Below, in pieces: positions 35,443 to 43,120 of a DNA stretch of 64,000 bases (the first letter of the stretch is position 1; the number at the start of each line of letters is the position of its first letter). Both the position numbers and the translations under genes were made by a program. Origin of the DNA: Streptomyces bikiniensis (GTDB lineage: Bacteria; Actinomycetota; Actinomycetes; Streptomycetales; Streptomycetaceae); the NCBI GenBank assembly GCA_000716465.1, contig JNWL01000023.1:1-64000 (forward strand), written 5' to 3'. A model generated the notes under the pieces. That model was not told the DNA's origin. It ran no database searches and saw only the letters and a list, made by a program, of their open reading frames with translations.

Positions 35443-38355
35443 GATGAACAGCTCCTCGGCGATCCGCCGGTTGGTGTGGCCGGCCGCGACCAGGCGCAGC
35501 ACGTCCTGCTCGCGGGGGGTCAGGCCGAAGGCGTCGTCCCCGGGCCCGGCCGGTGCCGGGGGCGCCTCCTCGGGGGCGAGGGAGAGCCGGGCGCGGGCGG
35601 CGAGGAGGTCCACGTCCTCGCGGAGCGGGCGGGCGCCGAGCAGGTCGGCGGTGGCGCGGGCCTCGCGCAGCAGGGCGGCGGCCTCCTCGCGCCGCCCGCC
35701 CTCGGTGAGCAGGGCGTCGGCGAGGCGGTAGCGGGCGCGGGCGAGCTGGACGGGGCGGTCCAGCGGCTCGTAACCGGTGACGACCTCGGCCCAGCGGGCG
35801 GCGGTCTCGCGTCCCTCGGCGCGGGCCAGCTCCTCGGAGGCGTGCCGGGAGTGCGCGGCCCAGACGGGGACCGGGGCGGCCAGGGAACGCAGGCAGCGGC
35901 GGACCAGGGCGAGGGCTTCGGCGCGTCCCTCGTCGGCGGCGGGCAGACCCCGGCTGTCGGCCTCGGCGGTGACGGCGGTGAGGACGAGCGGCCAGCCGTA
36001 GCGGTGGGTGCCGGGCGGGAAGCCGCCCCGCTCGGCGGCGGCGAGTTCGGCCCGGACGTCGGCGATGCGGCCTTCGGCGGCGGCCACGGCGACCGCGACC
36101 TGGGCCATGGGCAGGGTGTACTGCGGGATCGGGTCGCGGGTCCCGTAGACGGCACGGGCGTCGGCGAGGTGGCGGGCGGCGGCGTCCGGTTCGCCCCGGG
36201 CGGAGGCGAGCTGGGCGAGGCGGAGGGAGGCGGAGCCACGGGGCTTGGTGCTGGTGGCCGAGCGCAGCAGCCGCTCGGCGGCCTCCCGTACCTCCTCCCA
36301 ACGGCCCAGGGAGAACAGGGACTCGGCGCGGTTGGCCTCGGCCCAGCCGACGCTGTCGACGAGCCCGTACTCGCGGGCGAGGCGGATGCCGGCCTCGGCG
36401 ACCTCGACGGCCTCGTGGGAGCGGCCGAGGAACTCCAGGGCGGAGGAGATGTTGATGTGGGCGCGCGCGGTCTCGGTGAACTGGCCGAGGGCGCGGGTCC
36501 GTTCGCGTACCGCGTGCATCTCGGCGAGGCCGGCGTCGACGTCGCCGGCCGCGACCATGATGGTGCCGAGGGTGAGGCGGGCGTTGAGCTCGATCGACTC
36601 GGCCTTGACGAGGCGGGCGTACTCGACGGCGCGTTCGGCGGCGGTGAGGGCGTCGGGGCCCGGGTCGCGGAGCATGCCCCAGCCGGCGGCGCCGACGAGG
36701 ACGACGGCGTGCACGGCGGAGGGCGGCAGGCCCTTGACGAGCTCCTGGGCGCGGGCGATCTCCTCGCGTCCGTCGCCCCGGCCGAGGTTGGACTGGAGGC
36801 GGGCCTTCTCGGTCCAGAACCAGGCGGCGCGCAGGGGGTCGTGCTCCTCCTCGCCCCCGAGGATCCGCAGCGCCGTCTTCCCGATCTTGAGGGCGCGCTC
36901 GCGCTCGCCGCTGAGCCGGGCGGCGACGGCGGCCTCGGCGAGCAGGTCGAGGTGGCGCAGGGGGGTGGTGTCGGGGTCGCAGCCGCAGGGGGGATAGGAC
37001 TCGGCGTAGTCGATGGGGCGCAGCGAGGCCCGGACCTCGGCGGGGGCCTCGTCCCAGAGTTCCATGGCCCGTTCGAGGAGGCGGAGCTGCTCGGCGTAGG
37101 CGTGGCGCTCGCGGGTGGCGACGGAGGCGCGCAGGACGGCGGGCAGGGCCTTGGCCGGGTCGTGGGCGTGGTACCAGTACGTGGCGAGCCGGGTGGCGCG
37201 CTCGTCGGCCCGTACGAGGGCCGGGTCGGCCTCCAGGGCCTCGGCGTAGCGGCGGTTGAGGCGGGAGCGCTCGCCGGGCAGCAGGTCGTCGCTGACGGCC
37301 TCGCGGACCAGGGAGTGGCGGAAGCGGTAGCCGTCGCCGTCGGGGACGGCGAGCAGGATGTTGGCGCCGACGGCGGCCCGCAGCGCCTCGATGAGGTCGT
37401 CCTCGGCGAGCCGGGCGACGGCGGCGAGGAGTCCGTACTCGACGGTGGAGCCTCCCTCGGCGGCGGTCCTGACGACCCGTTGGGCGTCCTCGGGAAGGGC
37501 CTCGACCCGGACGAGGAGGAGGTCGCGCAGGGAGTCACTGAGCTGTCCGGGGGCACAGCCGGCCTCGTGGGAGACGACGAGCTCCTCGACGAAGAAGGCG
37601 TTGCCGTCGGAGCGTTCGAAGACCTCCTCGACGAGGCCGGGGTCGGGTTCGGCGGCGAGGATGCCGGTGAGCTGGCGGTGCACCTCGGCGCGGGTGAAGC
37701 GGGGCAGTTCGATGCGGCGGAGGGTGCGGAGCCGGTCGAGTTCGGCGAGGAGGGGGCGCAGCGGGTGGCGGCGGTGGATGTCGTCGGCGCGGTAGCTGGC
37801 GACGACCACGATCCGGCCGCGCCGGAGGGTGCGCAGGAGGTAGGTGAACAGGTGGCGGGTGGAGGTGTCGGCCCAGTGCAGGTCCTCCAGGACGAGCACG
37901 ACCGTGCGGTCGGCGGCGAGCCGTTCCAGGAGCCGTACGGTCAGCTCGAAGAGGCGGGCGGTGGAGTCCTCGTCGGCGGGGTCGTGGCCGCCCGGGTCGC
38001 CCAGTTCGGGGAGCAGCCGGGCGAGTTCGCCGTGCTGGCCTTCGGCGGCGGCGGTCAGCTCGTCGGGGAGCCGGCGGCGGAGGGCGCGCAGGGCGGCGGA
38101 GAAGGGGGCGAAGGGGAGTCCGTCGGCGCCGAGTTCGACGCAGCCGCCGACGGCGACGACGGCGCCCCGGTCGCGGGCCGTGCCCGTGAACTCCTCGATG
38201 AGCCGGGTCTTCCCGACGCCCGCCTCACCGCCGATGAGCAGGGCCTGGGGCTCCCCCGCGGCCGCGCGGGAGAGCGCCTCGGCGAGAGCGGCGAGCTCAC
38301 CGACCCGACCGACGAAGACGGGACTGACAGACCGGTTCTCCACGGGGCCGAGCAT
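35317..38355 (-). CDS. LAL-type LuxR regulator with AAA ATPase domain
   Basis: A large regulator of about 1012 aa. The N-terminal STAND/AAA module has Walker A IGGEAGVGKTRLIEEF near residue 40 and Walker B LVLEDLHWADTS. A long alpha-helical TPR-like region follows. The C-terminal LuxR helix-turn-helix is FGLTPREQDVLRLVAAGHTN plus RRIAEELFISPKTASVHVSH. Such regulators integrate ATP and small-molecule signals to activate transcription, often of secondary metabolism or sugar use. I chose the ATG at 38355 (MLGPVENRSVSP). No ribosome site is evident and the frame is open 79 codons further upstream through a tandem repeat. The target is unknown. Confidence 0.9.
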   Translation of the reverse strand: MLGPVENRSVSPVFVGRVGELAALAEALSRAAAGEPQALLIGGEAGVGKTRLIEEFTGTARDRGAVVAVGGCVELGADGLPFAPFSAALRALRRRLPDELTAAAEGQHGELARLLPELGDPGGHDPADEDSTARLFELTVRLLERLAADRTVVLVLEDLHWADTSTRHLFTYLLRTLRRGRIVVVASYRADDIHRRHPLRPLLAELDRLRTLRRIELPRFTRAEVHRQLTGILAAEPDPGLVEEVFERSDGNAFFVEELVVSHEAGCAPGQLSDSLRDLLLVRVEALPEDAQRVVRTAAEGGSTVEYGLLAAVARLAEDDLIEALRAAVGANILLAVPDGDGYRFRHSLVREAVSDDLLPGERSRLNRRYAEALEADPALVRADERATRLATYWYHAHDPAKALPAVLRASVATRERHAYAEQLRLLERAMELWDEAPAEVRASLRPIDYAESYPPCGCDPDTTPLRHLDLLAEAAVAARLSGERERALKIGKTALRILGGEEEHDPLRAAWFWTEKARLQSNLGRGDGREEIARAQELVKGLPPSAVHAVVLVGAAGWGMLRDPGPDALTAAERAVEYARLVKAESIELNARLTLGTIMVAAGDVDAGLAEMHAVRERTRALGQFTETARAHINISSALEFLGRSHEAVEVAEAGIRLAREYGLVDSVGWAEANRAESLFSLGRWEEVREAAERLLRSATSTKPRGSASLRLAQLASARGEPDAAARHLADARAVYGTRDPIPQYTLPMAQVAVAVAAAEGRIADVRAELAAAERGGFPPGTHRYGWPLVLTAVTAEADSRGLPAADEGRAEALALVRRCLRSLAAPVPVWAAHSRHASEELARAEGRETAARWAEVVTGYEPLDRPVQLARARYRLADALLTEGGRREEAAALLREARATADLLGARPLREDVDLLAARARLSLAPEEAPPAPAGPGDDAFGLTPREQDVLRLVAAGHTNRRIAEELFISPKTASVHVSHILAKLGVTGRGEAAALAHRLHLVDTPRRPT

Positions 38356-38461
38356 GGCACAGGGGCTTGCGGGGGGATGGGGGGCGGGGGCGGTACGGGG
38401 GGCGGGGGCCGTGCCGGGGCGGGACACCGCGCGGAGGCCGTGCGCCGCGTGGAGGACGGCT

Positions 38462-38586
38462 TCCGTACGGAGGTCGAGCGTCGTACGAGGGTTGGGCCCC
38501 GTACGGAGGTCGGGTCCTGCAGGGCGGTCGGGCGTCGTACGGAGGTCGGGCCCCGTACGGAGGTCGGACCCCGTACGGGGGTCGGA
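38462..38586. repeat. About 18-bp tandem repeats upstream of the LuxR gene
   Basis: Roughly seven imperfect units of 17-19 bp share the core GTACGGAGGTCGG. In the LuxR frame they would read as repeated DLRTGP-like hexapeptides, but the absence of a ribosome site suggests they are intergenic. Confidence 0.75.
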
Positions 38587-38598
38587 TGCCATGCGGGG

Positions 38599-38790
38599 TC
38601 ACGCGGCCCGGGCGAAGCGGCCGGGGCCGTCGTCGTCCACCGGCCCCTCCGCGTCCTGGCTCCCGCTCCGGCGGCCGGAGCGGCGCGCTTCCCGGCCGGC
38701 GGACGCGGCGGCCTCGCGGGACAGGCGCCGGGCGGCGGCCTCGCGAACGAGCTGGGCGTGGTTCATGCGGTCGATCTCGTACTCGAACAT
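38599..38790 (-). CDS. 63-aa small protein (MFEYEI family)
   Basis: ATG six bases after AGGGAG. The protein begins MFEYEIDRMNHAQLVREAAA and continues with Arg/Ala-rich helix (RRLSREAAASAGREARRSGR), ending PGRFARAA. Small proteins with this N-terminal MFEYEI..LxREA pattern are frequent in streptomycetes, but I know of no function. It lies directly upstream of the LuxR repeat region on the same strand. Confidence 0.65.
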   Translation of the reverse strand: MFEYEIDRMNHAQLVREAAARRLSREAAASAGREARRSGRRSGSQDAEGPVDDDGPGRFARAA

Positions 38791-38883
38791 CACGTACTCC
38801 CTGGGTGACCCGGTGTCGGCGTCGCCTTTCGCGACGTCTCCACGGTCGTCTCCCAGGGCCCCCGGCCGCATCGGGCGAGTGCC

Positions 38884-39360
38884 TTATGTTCGGGGCGCGG
38901 GGGGCCTTAGGGAGCCCGGCGCGACGGGGCGGGCACAGCGGCTGACGGGGTCGCCGTTCGGGAAGACGAGTTGCTCGCGGCCGACGAGGACGGTTTCGCC
39001 GGCCGTCAGCCGGAGGTGGTGGACGGCATGCGCCCGGGCCGCGGCGCCCGTGCCCCGCTCGGCTCCTCCGAGCAGGAGCAGCCGGTCGGCGTCGATCGCG
39101 AGGCCGGAGGGGTCCGGGACCGGCGGGGCGCGGACGCGGGGCGTCCCGCCGGGGCCCGCTTCGATGAGGAGGCACCCGGTCGGTACACGGCGTGGACGGT
39201 GGACGAGCGGGAGACGTCGAGGGCGTTCGGGTCCACGGCCACTCCGCGGAGGGTCCGCTCCAGGATCCCGCCCCCGTCGTCGATCACGGCGAGGGCGTCG
39301 AAGGGCAGGTCGGCGGGTGCCGGTACGTCCCGGCCCGGCCGCCCGGGCCGGTCGTCGTGA
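38884..39360 (-). pseudogene. Frameshifted remnant of an unknown protein
   Basis: Two reading frames on the minus strand read on naturally into each other. One encodes LPFDALAVIDDGGGILERTL ... ALDVSRSSTVHAVYRPG. The other begins at about the same base with TGCLLIEAGPGGTPRVRAPP, continues LAIDADRLLLLGGAERG and LTAGETVLVGREQLVFPNGD, and stops at 38884. The switch near 39175 implies an indel. No start codon with ribosome site is found upstream, so the 5' end also looks lost. The short strand-like segments suggest a beta-propeller-type protein, but I do not recognise the family. Confidence 0.5.
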
Positions 39361-39391
39361 CCGGCCGGGGAAGGCCGCGCTCGGGGCGGGC

Positions 39392-40003
39392 TCAGGAGCC
39401 GGCGGTCGGGAGGGAGAGGAACAGGTCGAAGTAGGTGCCGGCCGACAGGAGCAGGCCCAGGCCGCCCAGGACGGCGCCGGCGACGGCGACCGCGCGGACC
39501 CAGGAGGGGTGCCGGGGCAGGACGAGCACGGCGACGGCGACGATCAGGGCGATCAGGGCGAAGACGCCGTTCACCAGGGCGGTGCTGTGCCAGGCGTCGC
39601 CGTAGATCTCGCTGATCTGCTGGGTGGGGGTGCCGGAGCCGGAGGTCTTGATCTGCCCGACGAGCGTCTCGCGCTCGGAGACGACCTTGCCCGCCCAGGT
39701 GCCGGTGAGCGCGACGGCGCCGAGGGCGGCGGAGACGACGGCGGCGGCTCCGGCGCCGACGCCGGAACCGGAGTCGGCGCCGGGACCGGAGTCGGAGTCG
39801 GCGCCCGAGTCGGAGTCGGCGCCGGAACCGGAGTCGGAGTCGGCGCCCGAGTCGGTGTCCTCGCCGACGGGGGCGGCCTCCTCCGCGTCGCGATCCGCGT
39901 CGAGGGTGTCCGCGGGGTCCCCAGCGGTCGTGGCCTCCGCCGCCCCGCCGTGCTTCTCGTCCCGCTCGGCGGGCCCGGTCTTCCCGGTCGTCCTGATGTC
40001 CAT
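39392..40003 (-). CDS. Membrane protein with Asp-Ser-Gly repeats
   Basis: A 203-aa protein. The N-terminal half is hydrophilic, acidic and repetitive (DTDSGADSDSGSGADSDSG and similar, encoded by tandem DNA repeats around 39755-39860). The second half has three hydrophobic helices: AAAVVSAALGAVALTG, GVFALIALIVAVAVLVL and VAVAGAVLGGLGLLLSAG. The loop between helices 1 and 2 carries SERETLVGQIKTSGSGTPTQ. There are no known domains. I chose the ATG at 40003 over a GTG three codons upstream; neither has a strong ribosome site. Confidence 0.65.
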   Translation of the reverse strand: MDIRTTGKTGPAERDEKHGGAAEATTAGDPADTLDADRDAEEAAPVGEDTDSGADSDSGSGADSDSGADSDSGPGADSGSGVGAGAAAVVSAALGAVALTGTWAGKVVSERETLVGQIKTSGSGTPTQQISEIYGDAWHSTALVNGVFALIALIVAVAVLVLPRHPSWVRAVAVAGAVLGGLGLLLSAGTYFDLFLSLPTAGS

Positions 40004-40058
40004 GCGGCGCACGCTAGGGGGCCCGTATGAGAGCGGCCTTAACGCGACCGCCCCCGGG

Positions 40059-40628
40059 CTACTCCCCCGTCCGCCCCTTCCTCGCCGCGCGCCACTCCGG
40101 CGCCAGGACCGCCCAGAGTTCCGTGTCCGTGCGCACGCCCCGGTGCGGGTAGTTCTCGCGCAGGACGCCCTCCTTCGTCATCCCGAGGCGGCGGGCGACG
40201 GCGATGCTGGCGTCGTTCTTCGTGGAGGCGTACCACTCGACGCGGTGGATGCCGCGTTCCTCGACCGCCCAGTCGATGATCACCCGGCAGGCCCGGGTGA
40301 CCAGGCCCTTCCCGGCCGCGGACGGTTCCAGCCAGCAGCCCGCCTCGGCGGTGCCGTGCTCCACGTCCATGGTCCGGAACATGACGCCGCCGACGAGGGT
40401 GCTCCCGGTCCAGATGCCGAAGATCCGGCCCGCGTCGTTCGCGGCCTTCTCGGCGTACGCGCGGAGGAAGGAGCGGGCGGAGTCCAGGTCCGTGACGATG
40501 TCCGGGAGGCCGATGTGCCGTCCGACGTACTCCCGTCCCCGGTCCATGTGGGCCAGGAACTCCCCGGCCCGCCAGGGCTCCAGGGGCCGCAGCTCGGCGC
40601 CGTCGTCACCCAGCGATATCGCGAACAT
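40059..40628 (-). CDS. RimJ/RimL-type GNAT N-acetyltransferase
   Basis: A 189-aa acetyltransferase of the ribosomal-protein Ser/Ala family. It has RPLEPWRAGEFLAHMDRGRE at the N-terminus, AEAGCWLEPSAAGKGLVTRA (the acetyl-CoA binding loop) and VEWYASTKNDASIAVARRLG. The start codon lies inside the last codons of the MMPL transporter gene (23-bp overlap), with GGAGGAG as ribosome site, so translation is coupled. It may modify the transporter's substrate or a protein N-terminus; the target is unknown. Confidence 0.88.
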   Translation of the reverse strand: MFAISLGDDGAELRPLEPWRAGEFLAHMDRGREYVGRHIGLPDIVTDLDSARSFLRAYAEKAANDAGRIFGIWTGSTLVGGVMFRTMDVEHGTAEAGCWLEPSAAGKGLVTRACRVIIDWAVEERGIHRVEWYASTKNDASIAVARRLGMTKEGVLRENYPHRGVRTDTELWAVLAPEWRAARKGRTGE

Positions 40629-42843
40629 CCTCGTTCTCCTCCGCGGTCGGTACCGTCACGCGCTGTGCGGGGATCTTCGCACGCGCGTCGGCGGTGGCCC
40701 GGCACTCCGGCGGTTCGATGCTGATGCGGGGCAGCAGGCGGTCGAGCCACTTCGGCAGCCACCAGTTCGCGCCGCCGAGGAGGTGCATGAGCGCGGGGAC
40801 CAGGAGGGTGCGCAGGACGAAGGCGTCGAGGGCGACGGCGGCCGCGAGCGCGATGCCGAACATCGCGACGACCCGGTCGCCGGAGAGCACGAACGCCAGG
40901 AAGACGGAGATCATGATGACGGCGGCGGAGTTGATCACCCGGCTGGTCTCCGCGAGGCCGACCCGGACCGCCCGCCGGTTGTCGCCGGTCTCCAGCCACT
41001 CCTCGTACATCCGGCTGACCAGGAAGACCTGGTAGTCCATGGAGAGTCCGAAGAGGACGGAGACCATGATCACGGGGAGGAAGGGTTCGATCGGCCCGGC
41101 GCTGCCGAGGCCGAGGAGTTCGCTGCCCCAGCCCCACTGGAAGACCGCCACGACGACGCCGAAGGCGCCGGCGACGGCCATGACGTTCATGGCGGCGGCC
41201 TTGAGCGGGATGCCGATCGAGCGGAAGGCGAGCAGGAGCAGCAGGCAGCCGAGGGCGACGACGACGCCGACGAAGAGCGGCAGCTTGCCGACGATGATCT
41301 CGGCGAAGTCGTCGTACGAGGCGGTGACGCCGCCCACGTTCACGTCGAGGGAGGTGCCCGCCTCGGCCCTCGGCAGCACGTTCTGGCGCAGCCGGTCGAC
41401 CAGCTCGCTGGTGGCCTTCGACTGCGGCGAGGAGTCGGGGACGACGGTGAGGACGGCGGTGTCGCCGGAGCCGTTGTACGTGACCGGGGAGACGGCCGCG
41501 ACGCCCTTGGTCGCGGAGAGCGCGGCCGGGAGCCGGCCCAGGGCGACCCGGTCGTCGGCGCCGTCGAGTCCGGCGACGAGGGTGAGGGGGCCGTTGACGC
41601 CGGGTCCGAAGCCCTCGGCGAGCAGGTCGTAGGCCTTGCGCGTGGTCGCGGTGGCCGGGCCGTTGCCCTGGTCGGAGGTGCCGAGGTGGAGCGAGAGGGT
41701 GGGCAGCGCGAGGACCGCCATGACGACGGCGGCGACGGCCCCGAGGAGCTTGGGGTGCCGCTCGACGAAGGCGGACCAGCGGGCGGCGAAGCCGGTGGGC
41801 AGCTCGGGCTGCGGCCCGTGCTCGGCGAGGGTGCGGCGCTCGCGCCGGGACAGGGCGCGCATGCCGATCAGGGAGAGCAGCGCGGGGAGGAGGGTGACGG
41901 AGGCGGCGACCGTGAGGACGACGGTGAGGGAGGCGGCGACGGCGACGCCGTTGAGGAAGCTCAGCCGCAGGATCAGCATGCCGAGCAGGGCGATGCAGAC
42001 GGTGGCCCCGGCGAAGACGACGGCGCGGCCGGTGGTGGCGACGGCGGTCTCGGCGGCCTCGGCGACGGAGAGGCCGCGTTTGAGGCCCCTGCGGTGCCGG
42101 GTGACGATGAAGAGCGCGTAGTCGATGCCGACGCCGAGGCCCACGAGCATGCCGAGCATCGGGGCGAAGTCCGCGACCGTCATCACGTGCCCGAGGAGCA
42201 CGATCCCGGAGTAGGCGATGCCGACGCTGACGAGGGCGGTGGCGATGGGGAGCGCGGAAGCGGCGAGGGAGCCGAAGGCGAGGAAGAGGACGACGGCGGC
42301 GACGGCGACGCCGACGGCCTCCGCGACGTGTCCGCCGGGGGCCTCGGTGAGGGCGACGACGGTGCCGCCCAGCTCGACCTGGAGGTCGTCGGTCGCGGCG
42401 GCCCTGGCGGTGTCGACGACGGCCTTCGCCTGCCCCTCGGGGATGTCGTCGGCCTGTTCGGCGAAGGTGACGGTGGCGTAGGCGGTGCGTCCGTCCTCGC
42501 TGATCCGGCCCGGCGCGTCCCCGTAGGGGGAGGCCACGGCGGCGACGCCGGGCAGTTCGGCGACCTCGCGGAGCACGCCGGTCATGCGCTCCTGGACGGC
42601 GTCGGCGCGGACGCTGCCGCGCTCGGTGTGCCAGACGACGGTGTCGCCGTCGCCGCCGAGGCCGTGGAAGCCCCGTTCGAGGAGGGCGGTGGCGCGGCCG
42701 GACTCGGTGCCGGGGACCTCGTAGTCGTTGGAGTACGCGTTCCCCGCGAGGACCGCCCCGGTGCCGGCCCCGCCGAGGGCGAGGAGCCAGAGGAGGACGG
42801 CGACGAGGCGGTGCCTGATGCACCACCGGGCGATGGCTGCCAA
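40606..42843 (-). CDS. MMPL-family RND transporter
   Basis: A 745-aa MMPL transporter with two repeats, each containing one helix, a large extracytoplasmic loop and five or more helices. Recognisable parts are the N-terminal RWCIRHRLVAVLLWLLALGG, the first-repeat GLGVGIDYALFIVTRHRRGL and the second-repeat SVLFGLSMDYQVFLVSRMYE, both holding the proton-relay Asp. It likely exports lipids or drugs. I chose the TTG at 42843 because GGGAGC lies about eight bases upstream and the family starts at this point. The promoter carries a CAAACG palindrome, suggesting a repressor. The GNAT gene overlaps downstream. Confidence 0.92.
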   Translation of the reverse strand: MAAIARWCIRHRLVAVLLWLLALGGAGTGAVLAGNAYSNDYEVPGTESGRATALLERGFHGLGGDGDTVVWHTERGSVRADAVQERMTGVLREVAELPGVAAVASPYGDAPGRISEDGRTAYATVTFAEQADDIPEGQAKAVVDTARAAATDDLQVELGGTVVALTEAPGGHVAEAVGVAVAAVVLFLAFGSLAASALPIATALVSVGIAYSGIVLLGHVMTVADFAPMLGMLVGLGVGIDYALFIVTRHRRGLKRGLSVAEAAETAVATTGRAVVFAGATVCIALLGMLILRLSFLNGVAVAASLTVVLTVAASVTLLPALLSLIGMRALSRRERRTLAEHGPQPELPTGFAARWSAFVERHPKLLGAVAAVVMAVLALPTLSLHLGTSDQGNGPATATTRKAYDLLAEGFGPGVNGPLTLVAGLDGADDRVALGRLPAALSATKGVAAVSPVTYNGSGDTAVLTVVPDSSPQSKATSELVDRLRQNVLPRAEAGTSLDVNVGGVTASYDDFAEIIVGKLPLFVGVVVALGCLLLLLAFRSIGIPLKAAAMNVMAVAGAFGVVVAVFQWGWGSELLGLGSAGPIEPFLPVIMVSVLFGLSMDYQVFLVSRMYEEWLETGDNRRAVRVGLAETSRVINSAAVIMISVFLAFVLSGDRVVAMFGIALAAAVALDAFVLRTLLVPALMHLLGGANWWLPKWLDRLLPRISIEPPECRATADARAKIPAQRVTVPTAEENEDVRDIAG

Positions 42844-42904
42844 AGGACGTGCTCCCTGGGTGGTTCGTGGATCTTTCCCGGGAACGGCCCGATAAAGAAC
42901 GCAT

Positions 42905-42946
42905 GACCTACGTGCGCCCACTCTCGCAGCCAAACGTGATCGTTTG
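42905..42946 (-). promoter_or_regulatory. MMPL promoter with overlapping palindrome
   Basis: On the minus strand TTGGCT (42933-42928) and TAGGTC (42910-42905) are 17 bp apart. A 16-bp inverted repeat CAAACG-TGAT-CGTTTG at 42931-42946 overlaps the -35 element, a typical position for a TetR-like repressor. No such regulator is adjacent. Confidence 0.5.
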
Positions 42947-42985
42947 CCCGTTTCGTGTCGATGGTCACATGGGTGTGGTTCACCG

Positions 42986-43022
42986 GGGCGCGGGCCGGGC
43001 GCGGAGCGTCCGGCCCGCGCCC
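42986..43022 (-). terminator. Terminator downstream of the phospholipase C gene
   Basis: GGGCGCGGGCCGG pairs perfectly with CCGGCCCGCGCCC (13 bp, 11-nt loop). It lies about 100 nt past the phospholipase stop and ahead of the MMPL promoter. Confidence 0.75.
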
Positions 43023-43120
43023 GGGCTCCCCCTCCGCGCCCCGGCTCCCCCTCCACACCCCGGCTCCCCCTCCACGCCCGGCCCCCTCCGGGCTCAGCCT
43101 CCGGGCTCAGGCTCCGGGCT
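43022..43120. repeat. Tandem repeats at the phospholipase 3' end
   Basis: Three 19-bp units of CCCGGCTCCCCCTCCACGC type are followed by three 13-bp units CTCCGGGCTCAGS that run up to the stop codon of the phospholipase gene. They are non-coding. Confidence 0.75.

Noticed and set aside
38356..38592. N-terminal extension of the LuxR regulator through the tandem repeat
   Set aside because: No ribosome site, and the hexapeptide repeats derive from DNA repeats; the ATG at 38355 fits the family start better.
35476..38808. 1110-codon plus-strand frame opposite the LuxR regulator
   Set aside because: Antisense shadow; the minus strand carries Walker A/B and LuxR HTH motifs.
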